This document shows positions 42,397 through 51,021 of a stretch of DNA of 64,000 nt, piece by piece. The stretch's first letter is position 1. Each line of letters begins with the position of its first letter. The stretch comes from Paracoccaceae bacterium (GTDB lineage Bacteria; Pseudomonadota; Alphaproteobacteria; Rhodobacterales; Rhodobacteraceae). The notes under the pieces are model-generated. The model had not been told where the DNA came from and did not search any database. It saw only the letters and a program-made list of their open reading frames with translations. The stretch is from the NCBI GenBank assembly GCA_007128135.1, contig SKYA01000006.1:19000-82999 (forward strand). Direction: 5' to 3'. Both the position numbers and the translations under genes were made by a program.

Positions 42397-43314
42397 ATGC
42401 CGCCGCTCACATTCGCCCCCGACGTACAGGCCGCCCGCGAGGCTGGCCGCCCTCTGGTGGCGCTCGAATCCACCATCATCACCCATGGGATGCCATGGCC
42501 GAAGAACGTCGAGATGGCCCGCACCGTCGAGGCCGACATTCGCGAGGCTGGCGCAGTGCCTGCAACAATCGCCGTGATGGAGGGCCGGATCCACATCGGC
42601 CTGACCGAGCCGCAGCTCACCCGGCTCGCACAGGCCGGCGAGGTCATGAAACTCAGCCGCGCCGACCTGGCGGTGGCGCTTGCCACAAGCCGGATGGGCG
42701 CCACGACAGTCGCGGCCACCATGATCTGCGCGCGCCTCGCCGGGATCGATGTCTTTGCGACTGGCGGCATCGGCGGGGTGCATCAGGGCGCAGAGCAGAG
42801 TTTCGACATCTCGGCCGACCTGCAGGAACTTGCGCAGACCCGTGTCACGGTCGTCGCAGCGGGGGCCAAGGCCATTCTCGACCTGCCCAAGACGCTCGAG
42901 GTGCTGGAAACGCTGGGCGTGCCGGTCATCGCTTGCGGGCAGGATGCCTTTCCGGCCTTCTGGTCGCGCGACTCGGGGCTAACAGCGCCCCTGCGACTGG
43001 ATCATCCGCAGGATATCGCCCGCGCACATCTGATGCGCGCGCGCCTCGGCCTGCCCGGAGGCCAGCTTGTCGCGAACCCCATTCCCCCCGCGGCCGAGAT
43101 TCCGGCGGACCGGCTTGCACCGCTGATCGCGCAAGCGCAGGCCGAAGCCGCGGCGCAGGGCATCAGCACCAAATCGGTCACGCCCTTCATGCTCTCCCGC
43201 CTGTTCGAGCTGACCGAAGGCGCCTCGCTTGCAGCCAATATCGCGCTTGTGCGCAACAATGCGCTTCTGGCCGCCGGGATTGCCCGCGCGCTGGTCGCAG
43301 AGAGACGCTTGTAA
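42397..43314 (+). CDS. psuG: Pseudouridine-5'-phosphate glycosidase
   Basis: RPLVALESTIITHGMPWPKNVEMARTVE...GATTVAATMICARLAGIDVFATGGIGGVHQGAE...FDISADL: PsuG family. Confidence 0.96.
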   Translation: MPPLTFAPDVQAAREAGRPLVALESTIITHGMPWPKNVEMARTVEADIREAGAVPATIAVMEGRIHIGLTEPQLTRLAQAGEVMKLSRADLAVALATSRMGATTVAATMICARLAGIDVFATGGIGGVHQGAEQSFDISADLQELAQTRVTVVAAGAKAILDLPKTLEVLETLGVPVIACGQDAFPAFWSRDSGLTAPLRLDHPQDIARAHLMRARLGLPGGQLVANPIPPAAEIPADRLAPLIAQAQAEAAAQGISTKSVTPFMLSRLFELTEGASLAANIALVRNNALLAAGIARALVAERRL

Positions 43315-43365
43315 TCCGCTTGCCCCTCCCCCATCTTGCGCGAGACCCAGAAAGACGAGCACCCC

Positions 43366-44058
43366 ATGAGTAGTGAACCGGGAAAACGTGGCCTGATTGC
43401 CTGGCTGCGCGGCAATTTCCTCGCCGGGCTGGCCGTGATCGCACCCGGCGTGCTGACCATATGGCTGATCTGGAATGTCATCACCTGGATCGACGGGCTG
43501 GTGCTGCCGCTGATACCACGCCGCTTTCACCCGGAAACCATGCTGGGATGGGATATTCCGGGCGCGGGCGTCGTGATCTTCGTCGCCTTCACTCTGGTCA
43601 TGGGCTATTTTACCAAGGGGCTGATCGGACGCACGCTTGTTACCTGGGGCGAGCGGATCGTCGAGGCAATGCCGGTCGTCCGGTCGATCTACAACGCCGT
43701 CAAGCAGATCGCCGACACGATCCTGTCGCGGCAGGCGCCGACCTTTGACCGTGCCTGCCTTGTGCAATACCCCCGCCCCGGCATCTGGGCCGTGGCCTTC
43801 ATCTCGACCACCACGCGGGGCGAGATCGGCGAGCATCTGGCCGAAAACGGCGAGATGATCTCGGTGTTCCTGCCCACGACTCCGAACCCGACCTCGGGCT
43901 TTCTGCTGTTCGTGCCGCGCGCGGATGTTATCGAACTCGACATGGCGATCGAGGATGCGGCGAAACTGGTGATCTCGGCGGGGCTGGTCTATCCGGATTC
44001 GCGCAAGCTCAAAGGGGTGAAATTGCCGACTCTCAACCAAACATCGCCTCAAGGCTGA
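43366..44058 (+). CDS. DUF502 domain membrane protein
   Basis: FLAGLAVIAPGVLTIWLIWNVITWIDG...MPVVRSIYNAVKQIADTILS...FLPTTPNPTSGFLLFVPRADVIELDM: DUF502. Confidence 0.92.
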   Translation: MSSEPGKRGLIAWLRGNFLAGLAVIAPGVLTIWLIWNVITWIDGLVLPLIPRRFHPETMLGWDIPGAGVVIFVAFTLVMGYFTKGLIGRTLVTWGERIVEAMPVVRSIYNAVKQIADTILSRQAPTFDRACLVQYPRPGIWAVAFISTTTRGEIGEHLAENGEMISVFLPTTPNPTSGFLLFVPRADVIELDMAIEDAAKLVISAGLVYPDSRKLKGVKLPTLNQTSPQG

Positions 44059-45067
44059 CACTGGCGCGGGTGTTCAGATCGTCCTTGTGGCCGGCAAGGA
44101 ACCCCTCGCAGGCCCGTCGGCCCGCCTGTTTCAGCGTATGCAGCAAATAGGGCGTCGGGGTTACCTTGCTGGTGACCGAGAGCGTGGTCATCAGGTCGTC
44201 ATCGGCAACCATGTGCACCAGAACATCCTTCATCGTGCCGCGCTCCATCTGGCCCCCGGCGATCAGTTCCTTGACGAAATGGACCGCGCGCAATTCTCGC
44301 AGCAGGGAGGAGTTGAAGCTGATCTCGTTGATCCGGTTCTGAATTTCCTGGGGCGTCTGGGGCACGTCCTCGCGCCGCATCGGGTTGATGTTCACGATCA
44401 CGATGTCATCGGGCAGATGTGCTGCGAAAAGCGGAAACAGCGCCGGGTTGCCGGTATAGCCGCCATCCCAGAACGCCTCTGACTCGCCGGTCTTCGGGTC
44501 CATGAACTCGACGGCCTGAAACAGCGTCGGCAGGCAGGCGGAGGCCAGGATCACCTCGCCCGAGACCTCGTCCCCCGAAAAGACCCGGATCTTGCCGCTG
44601 CGCACATTGGTGGTCGCGATATGCAACTCCGGCCCTTCGGTGGCGCAGACCTGATCGTAATTCAGCGAGCGCACCACCGGCTCGAGCGGATTGCGGTAAA
44701 GCGGACCGTAGTGATAGGGGCTGGTGACCAGTGCCGCGACATCCGTCGGCGAGACCGGCATCATCCGCTCCATCCAGGAATTGATCACACCCACAGGCGG
44801 CAGCGCCTGCGCGATCCAGCCGGTCAGACGCAGATCATGCACCGCACCCACCTGATGCCAGACCTGATCGAGCAGCACGCGCGCGCCCTGCGCCCCGGCG
44901 ACCGCCCAGCCGGCCTTGAGCGCCGCCCCGTTCAGCGCCCCCGCCGAGGTGCCCGAGATCGCGGCAATCTCGATATCCTTCTCCTGCAACAGCCGGTCCA
45001 GAACCCCCCAGGTAAAGGCGCCATGCGCGCCGCCGCCCTGTAGTGCCAGATTGATCCGCTTGCTCAT
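44033..45067 (-). CDS. Patatin-like phospholipase family protein
   Basis: INLALQGGGAHGAFTWGVLDRLLQEKDIEIAAISGTSAGALNGAALKAGW...FWDGGYTGNPALFPLF: GxSxG and DGG motifs. Confidence 0.94.
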   Translation of the reverse strand: MSKRINLALQGGGAHGAFTWGVLDRLLQEKDIEIAAISGTSAGALNGAALKAGWAVAGAQGARVLLDQVWHQVGAVHDLRLTGWIAQALPPVGVINSWMERMMPVSPTDVAALVTSPYHYGPLYRNPLEPVVRSLNYDQVCATEGPELHIATTNVRSGKIRVFSGDEVSGEVILASACLPTLFQAVEFMDPKTGESEAFWDGGYTGNPALFPLFAAHLPDDIVIVNINPMRREDVPQTPQEIQNRINEISFNSSLLRELRAVHFVKELIAGGQMERGTMKDVLVHMVADDDLMTTLSVTSKVTPTPYLLHTLKQAGRRACEGFLAGHKDDLNTRASVSLEAMFG

Positions 45068-45132
45068 GCCGCACCTGTCCCCGATTCCGAACCAGATGCC
45101 CGGCTGCTCTTTCGCAAAGCCCTCGCACCAGG

Positions 45133-45156
45133 TTCATTTCCCTGCCAAAAATACTC
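45133..45156 (-). repeat. Dispersed intergenic element, partial copy D (tail motif only)
   Basis: TTCATTTCCCTGCCAAAAATACTC matches the tail of copies A and B in reverse orientation; downstream of bdhA. Confidence 0.5.
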
Positions 45157-45206
45157 AATTCCAGGCGCGCGCCCCGGACGGGCGCCACAGGGCAGTCACC
45201 CCGCCA

Positions 45207-45980
45207 TCACAGCGCCGTCCAGCCGCCATCCACCGAGATCGTGGTCCCGGTGATCTGCGCGGCAGCATCCGAACACAGGAACACCGCCGTGCCCCCCATC
45301 TGCTCGACCGTGGCAAACTCGCCCGAGGGCTGACGCGCGAGCATCACCTGTTTGATAACGGTCTCGCGGTCCATGTTGTGGGTCTTCATCTGGTCGGGGA
45401 TCTGCTTTTCCACGATGGGGGTCAGAACGTAGCCCGGACAGATCGCATTGCAGGTAATCCCCTTGCCTGCAGCCTCCAGCGCCGTGGTCCTGGTCAGGCC
45501 GACAATCCCGTGCTTGGCCGCGATATAGGCCGATTTGTAGGGGCTTGCCGTCAACCCATGGGCCGAGGCGATGTTGATCACCCGCCCCCAGCCCGCCGCA
45601 TACATGCCCGGCAGGGCGGCGGCCGTGGTGTGAAATGCCGACGAGAGGTTGATCGCAATGATCGCATCCCATTTTTCGACCGGGAATTCCTCGATCCGGG
45701 CGACATGCTGGATACCTGCATTATTGACCAGGATATCGCAGCCCCCCACCTGCCCGATCAGTGCGCGGCACTGATCGGGCCTCGACATGTCGGCCTGAAC
45801 GTATCGCACGTCGGCCCCGGTCTCGGTGGCCAGTTCCGCGGCCAGCGCGTGGTCTCCGGGGGCGTCAGTGAAGGAATTGATGACCACGCTTGCGCCCGCC
45901 CGTGCGAGTTCGCGGGCGATTCCCAGTCCGATCCCCGAATTCGACCCGGTCACGACAGCGCGTCTGCCTGCCAGCTGCAT
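45207..45980 (-). CDS. bdhA: 3-hydroxybutyrate dehydrogenase (SDR family)
   Basis: VTGSNSGIGLGIARELARAGASVVINSF...NNAGIQHVARIEEFPVEKWDAIIAINLSSAFH...SAHGLTASPYKSAYIAAKHGIVGLTRTTALE...CPGYVLTPIVEKQIPDQ. Confidence 0.93.
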   Translation of the reverse strand: MQLAGRRAVVTGSNSGIGLGIARELARAGASVVINSFTDAPGDHALAAELATETGADVRYVQADMSRPDQCRALIGQVGGCDILVNNAGIQHVARIEEFPVEKWDAIIAINLSSAFHTTAAALPGMYAAGWGRVINIASAHGLTASPYKSAYIAAKHGIVGLTRTTALEAAGKGITCNAICPGYVLTPIVEKQIPDQMKTHNMDRETVIKQVMLARQPSGEFATVEQMGGTAVFLCSDAAAQITGTTISVDGGWTAL

Positions 45981-46119
45981 CACTCTCTCCCTCATGCAAT
46001 GTCTCTGCCCCGCAGCATAGCCATCACAGCGACAATGACCAGAGGGCGCGGTGGCGGCGCGCGGCGCATCCGACCGCGACGACCGAGGCGCAAGCCGCTA
46101 CCGGTCTGACGACGCGCAC

Positions 46120-46146
46120 AAAAAAACGCCCGCACGAGGCGGGCGT
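46120..46146 (-). terminator. Intrinsic terminator (minus strand)
   Basis: Minus strand ACGCCCGC-CTCGT-GCGGGCGT followed by T7; 8-bp perfect stem. Confidence 0.85.
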
Positions 46147-46193
46147 CAGTTATTGAGGCAGGTTTCATACAGGCAAGAAACCTATCGAGCAGT
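46120..46193 (-). ncRNA. Candidate small RNA, about 74 nt
   Basis: -35 TTGGAA (46223-46228), 17-bp spacer, -10 TATATA (46200-46205), 7-bp hairpin AGGTTTC-N10-GAAACCT (46160-46183), then the 46120-46146 terminator; no convincing ORF. Confidence 0.55.
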
Positions 46194-46199
46194 GACTTA

Positions 46200-46228
46200 T
46201 ATATAACCCCTCTCGACGGGCCTTCCAA
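46200..46228 (-). promoter_or_regulatory. Putative sigma70-type promoter for the candidate sRNA (TTGGAA-17-TATATA)
   Basis: Direct reading of the minus strand. Confidence 0.55.
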
Positions 46229-46310
46229 GCTAAAAGTTTGAAAACTCGGGCAACGCATTGTAGCGTCTCGGGAAACCTGACCCTGCAATCACCCCGGAGC
46301 CGCCCGCACC

Positions 46311-48125
46311 ATGCCCGTATCCTGCCATTACAAAGCCGTTATCGCCGCGATCGTCCCCTGTGTGCTCGGGGCGGGACTGGCGCTTGCCGAACCGCTGCAT
46401 GGCATAGCTATGTATGGCGAGCCTGCCTTGCCACCAGATTTTGAGCATCTGCCCCATGTCAACCCCGATGCGCCCAAGGGCGGAAGGATCGTTCAGGGCG
46501 AGGTCGGCAGCTTCGACTCGCTCAACCCGCATATCCTGCGCGGCCGGACACCGTGGCAGTTGCAGTATCTCACCTATGAAAGCCTGATGGGCCGAAACTG
46601 GGACGAGCCCTTCACGCTCTACGGACTGCTGGCCGAATCGGTCGAGACGGATGCGGCGCGCAGTTACGTAGAATTTACCCTTCGTGAAGAAGCCCGATTC
46701 TCGGACGGCAGCCCGGTCACCGTCGAGGATGTCCTCTGGTCCTACGAGACGCTCGGCACGCTGGGCCATCCGCGCTATCATGGCACCTGGGCAAGGGTCG
46801 CCAGCGCCGAGGCCACCGGACCGCGTTCTGTGCGGTTCACCTTCACCGAACCCGACCGCGAACTGCCGCTGATCATGGGGCTGCGCCCGATCCTGAAAAA
46901 GGCGCAGTGGGAAGGGGTGGTTTTTGACGAATCGGGCACCTCCATCATCCCCATAGCGACGGCGCCATATGTCATCGACCGCTTCGAGGCGGGGCGCTAT
47001 GTCTATCTGCGGCGCAACCCGGACTACTGGGGCCGCGACCTGCCCTTCATGCGAGGTCAGGCCAATCTCGACGAGATCCGAATGGAATTCTTCGGCGATG
47101 CCACCGCCATGTTCGAGGGCTTCACCTCGGGGCTGCTGAACACCATGCGCGAGACCAACGCCAATGCCTGGAACACGCGCTACAACTTTCCGGCCGTGCA
47201 GGCTGGCGAGATCGTGAAATCCGAGATTCCGCACCAGCGCCCGTCGGGGATTTCGGGATTCGTGATGAACATGCGCAACCCGCTCTTTGCCGACTGGCGC
47301 GTGCGCGAGGCGATGATCTATGCCTTCAATTTCGAACAGATCAGCCAGATCGTGAATGACAGCGTGGACCCGCGCATCACCTCGTATTTCTCGAACTCGG
47401 AACTGGGCATGCGCCCCGGCCCGGCCCAAGGGCGCGTGGCCGAATTGCTGGCCCCCTTTGCGGATGAATTGCTGCCCGGCGCGCTCGAGGGCTACACGAT
47501 GCCGGTCTCGGATGGCTCCAGCGCGAATCGCGCCAACATGCGCGCCGCCACGGCACTTCTGGCTGAAGCCGGATGGGGGGCGGATGCTGCGGGCGTGCTG
47601 CGCAACGCCGATGGTTCTGCCTTCCGCTTCACCCTCCTGTTGCGGCAGGGCTCGAGCGAGGTGCAGGCGATTGCGGATATCTATGTCGAGGCGCTGAAAC
47701 AACTGGGAATGGATGTCACGATCAGCCAGATCGACGCGGCCCAGTATACCGAGCGCAGCAATGCGTTCGATTTCGACATGACCTACTACCTGCGCGGCCT
47801 CTCGCTCAGCCCCGGTGCCGAACAGCGGCTCTACTGGGGGTCCGAAGCCGCCAGCACACCCGGCTCGCGCAACCTGATGGGCGTCGAGAGCGCAGCGATC
47901 GACACGCTGATCGAGGGCCTGCTGACCTCGGAGGATCATGACGATTTCATCGCCACTGCCCGCGCGCTTGACCGGGTGCTGACCTCCGGCCGTTTCGTGG
48001 TGCCGTTCTGGTTCACCGACCGCGCCCGCATTGCCCATGCGCGCGAGTTGCGCTTTTCCTCGCGACTGCCGGTCTATGGCGACTGGATCGGCTTTCAGCC
48101 CGATGTCTGGTGGTGGCAGGAATAA
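46311..48125 (+). CDS. Extracellular solute-binding protein, family 5 (YejA-like)
   Basis: Signal peptide; HGIAMYGEPALPPDFEHLPHVNPDAPKGGRIVQGEVGSFDSLNPHILRG...YESLMGRNWDEPFTLYGLLAESVE: YejA-type sequence. Confidence 0.92.
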   Translation: MPVSCHYKAVIAAIVPCVLGAGLALAEPLHGIAMYGEPALPPDFEHLPHVNPDAPKGGRIVQGEVGSFDSLNPHILRGRTPWQLQYLTYESLMGRNWDEPFTLYGLLAESVETDAARSYVEFTLREEARFSDGSPVTVEDVLWSYETLGTLGHPRYHGTWARVASAEATGPRSVRFTFTEPDRELPLIMGLRPILKKAQWEGVVFDESGTSIIPIATAPYVIDRFEAGRYVYLRRNPDYWGRDLPFMRGQANLDEIRMEFFGDATAMFEGFTSGLLNTMRETNANAWNTRYNFPAVQAGEIVKSEIPHQRPSGISGFVMNMRNPLFADWRVREAMIYAFNFEQISQIVNDSVDPRITSYFSNSELGMRPGPAQGRVAELLAPFADELLPGALEGYTMPVSDGSSANRANMRAATALLAEAGWGADAAGVLRNADGSAFRFTLLLRQGSSEVQAIADIYVEALKQLGMDVTISQIDAAQYTERSNAFDFDMTYYLRGLSLSPGAEQRLYWGSEAASTPGSRNLMGVESAAIDTLIEGLLTSEDHDDFIATARALDRVLTSGRFVVPFWFTDRARIAHARELRFSSRLPVYGDWIGFQPDVWWWQE

Positions 48126-48190
48126 CCGGTCACGTGCCTGTCACGGGCCCGGCGCGCTCTGACCACCCGACGGGGGCCCTGCAACCCGGT

Positions 48191-48250
48191 CCTTTCATCC
48201 TTGCCGAAATCCCCCTCGGGGGGGTCAGGGGGGGCAGACAGCCCCCCCTG
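48191..48250 (-). repeat. Dispersed intergenic hairpin element, copy E
   Basis: CCTTTCATCCTTGCCGAAATCCCCC ... CAGGGGGGGC-AGACA-GCCCCCCCTG; loop is the reverse complement of copy C; between convergent genes. Confidence 0.75.
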
Positions 48251-48251
48251 C

Positions 48252-48767
48252 CTATGTGCCGGACGCAGCCGGGCGTTGCGGACAATCCCGCCGCACTTCT
48301 CGGTCCAGAAGCCCGGTCGCGATCAACATGCAGCGGTCGCGCGCCTCGAAGTAATAGCCCCGAGCGTACCACATCACCGCACGGTCGATATCGCCATCCG
48401 CGACCAGCCAGGCGCCGCGCAGGTAGCGGCCGGCATATCTGAGGTTGGTTTCTGCATCGAGCAACTCTTCCGGGCTGCCGGCAAACCCCATCTGGCGCGC
48501 GGTCTGCGGCAGGATCTGCATCAGACCCCAATAGGGGCCATTGCGCGCATGCGGCCGATAGTCGCTCTCGCGCTGGATGACCCGGTGCAGCAGCGTCTCG
48601 GGGATACCATGCTTGGCCGCATAGCGTTGCACGAGCTGGCGCATCTCGGGCGTCTCGCCAGGATAGAGCGCGGTCGGGGAAGCAGCCGCGCGCGAAACCT
48701 CGGGGCCGGGGCTGGCGCAGGCCATCAGACCGAAGCAAAGAATCGCAGGCGCAATCAGACGGATCAT
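48252..48767 (-). CDS. Lytic transglycosylase domain lipoprotein
   Basis: MIRLIAPAILCFGLMACASPG lipobox; HGIPETLLHRVIQRESDYRPHARNGPYWGLMQILPQTARQMGF: SLT-type motif. Confidence 0.93.
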   Translation of the reverse strand: MIRLIAPAILCFGLMACASPGPEVSRAAASPTALYPGETPEMRQLVQRYAAKHGIPETLLHRVIQRESDYRPHARNGPYWGLMQILPQTARQMGFAGSPEELLDAETNLRYAGRYLRGAWLVADGDIDRAVMWYARGYYFEARDRCMLIATGLLDREVRRDCPQRPAASGT

Positions 48768-48770
48768 GCG

Positions 48771-49109
48771 CTATCCTTTCAAGGAAGCGGCCGGACGCAC
48801 GCCAAATTCGTCAAGAATGGCGTCCAGGGCACTGGTTTTCGGGGTGTTTTCGGCTTTCAGCCGGTCGAAGCGTGCGCGCAGGCGGGTTTTTTCCGCGCCC
48901 TTGCAATCGTTCCAGGGCCGTCCTTGCAGGCCCATTTCCAGAACGTAATAGGCGATGAAATGAGGTCTTTGGCCTCCGCGCAGGAGCATGGCATAGGCCG
49001 CATCGGTGCCCATTTCGCGCAACTCCTCTGCACTGGTGATGCCCACCTGCGCGAAGGCGCCCTCCATCGCGGGGCCAAGATTGCGGATCGAGCGTATGGG
49101 TGTCGCCAT
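48771..49109 (-). CDS. TfoX C-terminal domain protein
   Basis: MATPIRSIRNLGPAMEGAFAQVGITSAEELREMGTDAAYAMLLRGGQRPHFIAYYVLEMGLQGRPWNDC: TfoX_C pattern. Confidence 0.85.
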   Translation of the reverse strand: MATPIRSIRNLGPAMEGAFAQVGITSAEELREMGTDAAYAMLLRGGQRPHFIAYYVLEMGLQGRPWNDCKGAEKTRLRARFDRLKAENTPKTSALDAILDEFGVRPAASLKG

Positions 49110-49256
49110 GAGCAGCAGCGTTGAGCATCCCCCCTGTCGGGAACCTCTCATCTGCTAGCCTGCGGCACGAGAACTGCCTAGCATTTTCTTGTCGGCCAGG
49201 GGTGCCCGGCAGACGGATCGGCAAAATTCAGCCAGTCCTGGCCCTGGCGTGCCATG

Positions 49257-49424
49257 TCAGATCAGTGCCCAGTCGGTGAACCTGACCTCAGGCTTGTGTG
49301 CCGCCGCGTTACGGGGGTGGCCGGGCCGCGAATCCGCGCTCAGTTGCGGCATGGCGCCGGGACGGCCCGGGATGTGCGGGGCGGTCCGGCGGGGATTGGG
49401 GCCTGGAATATGCGTCGGTTGCAT
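49257..49424 (-). CDS. Possible 55-aa Pro-rich hypothetical protein
   Basis: MQPTHIPGPNPRRTAPHIPGRPGAMPQLSADSRPGHPRNAAAHKPEVRFTDWALI with RBS-like GGAGA 9 nt upstream; no family recognised. Confidence 0.3.
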   Translation of the reverse strand: MQPTHIPGPNPRRTAPHIPGRPGAMPQLSADSRPGHPRNAAAHKPEVRFTDWALI

Positions 49425-49563
49425 GGGAACTCTCCGGAACACTTGCGAGAACCCGCTCAGGAAACCTGCGAATCATGGCCAGATTCGGGCATGGTTAAGA
49501 TTTCCCGCTCCCGATACGGAGACACCGTCTCAAATGTGGCCCCGATGCCACAACCCGGCCCGT

Positions 49564-50856
49564 TCAGGCCAGGTCACCCTCGGGTGTGATCCGGCTGTGC
49601 CCGCGCAGATAGGGGCGCAGGACCTCTGGCAGGTCCACGCTGCCATCCGCGCGCTGCCCGTTCTCCAGCACCGCAATCAGACAGCGCCCGACCGCCAGCC
49701 CCGAGCCATTCAGGGTATGGACGAATTCGGGTTTGCCGCCGCCTTCGGGCCGGAAGCGGGCATTCATGCGTCGGGCCTGGAAATCGCCGCAGACCGAAAC
49801 CGAGGAAATCTCGCGGTAGCGCCCCTGCCCCGGCAGCCAGACCTCGATATCATGCGTCTTCTGCGCCCCGAACCCGATGTCGCCGGTGCACAGCACCATG
49901 GTGCGATAGGGCAGGTCCAGCCGCTCGAGCACAGTCTCGGCGCAGCGGGTCATGCGGGCGTGTTCCGCGAGGCTGTCATCCGGGTGGGTGATCGAGACCA
50001 TCTCGACCTTCTCGAACTGATGCTGGCGCAGCATGCCGGTGGTATCCTTGCCGGCACTGCCCGCCTCGGAGCGGAAGCACAGCGTATGGGCCGTGAAGCG
50101 AAGCGGCAGGCTCGCGGCCTCAAGAATCTCGCCGGCGGCGAAATTGGTCATCGTGACTTCGGATGTCGGAATCAACCACCAGCCATTCGTCGTCTGATAG
50201 CTGTCCTCTGCGAATTTGGGCAACTGGTTGGTCCCGAACATGGCCTCGTCGCGCACCAGCACCGGGCTGTTCACCTCTGTAAGCCCATGCTCCTCGACAT
50301 GCAGGTCGATCATGAATTGAGCCAGCGCCCGGTGCACCCGCGCGACGGCCCCGCGCAACACCACGAAGCGCGAACCGGCGAGTTTCGCCGCTGTCGCGAA
50401 ATCCATGCCGGGGGCAACGCCTGCAATCTCGAAATGCTCGACCGGGGTAAAGTCGAAATCGTGCGGACTTCCGCGACGATAGAGTTCGACATTGTCGTTT
50501 TCATCTACCCCGTCCGGGACATCCTCCAGCGGCAGGTTGTCGATGGTCGCGAGGAGCGCATGAAGGGCGCCATCCCCCTGCCGTGCCTCTTCCTCCAGTC
50601 GCGCGACATCCGCCTTCTTGTCGGCCACCAGCGCGCGCAACCGCTCGAACTCGGCCTCATCGCCGCGCGCCTTGGCCGCGCCCACCTCTTTCGAGGCCGC
50701 GTTCTGTGCCGCGCGCGCGGCTTCGGCCTCGGCGATCGCCTGGCGGCGGCGGGCATCCAGAGACAGGATCGCCCCGGACTGGGGCGCGCGGCCCCGACGG
50801 GCGAGGGCCGCGTCAAAGGCGACAGGGTTCTCGCGGATGGCGCGGATGTCGTGCAT
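49564..50856 (-). CDS. serS: Seryl-tRNA synthetase
   Basis: [22 protein letters not shown]...[29 protein letters not shown]...[26 protein letters not shown]...[18 protein letters not shown]. Confidence 0.98.
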   Translation of the reverse strand: MHDIRAIRENPVAFDAALARRGRAPQSGAILSLDARRRQAIAEAEAARAAQNAASKEVGAAKARGDEAEFERLRALVADKKADVARLEEEARQGDGALHALLATIDNLPLEDVPDGVDENDNVELYRRGSPHDFDFTPVEHFEIAGVAPGMDFATAAKLAGSRFVVLRGAVARVHRALAQFMIDLHVEEHGLTEVNSPVLVRDEAMFGTNQLPKFAEDSYQTTNGWWLIPTSEVTMTNFAAGEILEAASLPLRFTAHTLCFRSEAGSAGKDTTGMLRQHQFEKVEMVSITHPDDSLAEHARMTRCAETVLERLDLPYRTMVLCTGDIGFGAQKTHDIEVWLPGQGRYREISSVSVCGDFQARRMNARFRPEGGGKPEFVHTLNGSGLAVGRCLIAVLENGQRADGSVDLPEVLRPYLRGHSRITPEGDLA

Positions 50857-51021
50857 GGTCTCTCCCGTCTCTGGTCAGCGCGGATTGGCGCCCTTATGCC
50901 GCATCCCGGCGCAGGGCGGAAGGGGGCTACGTGACGCTACGGGAAGGCGCCTGGGTGATTGACCCGGTCGCGCCATTCCCGCTAGAGTGGCCACAACCGA
51001 CGCCAGACAGGAGCCTGTCCC

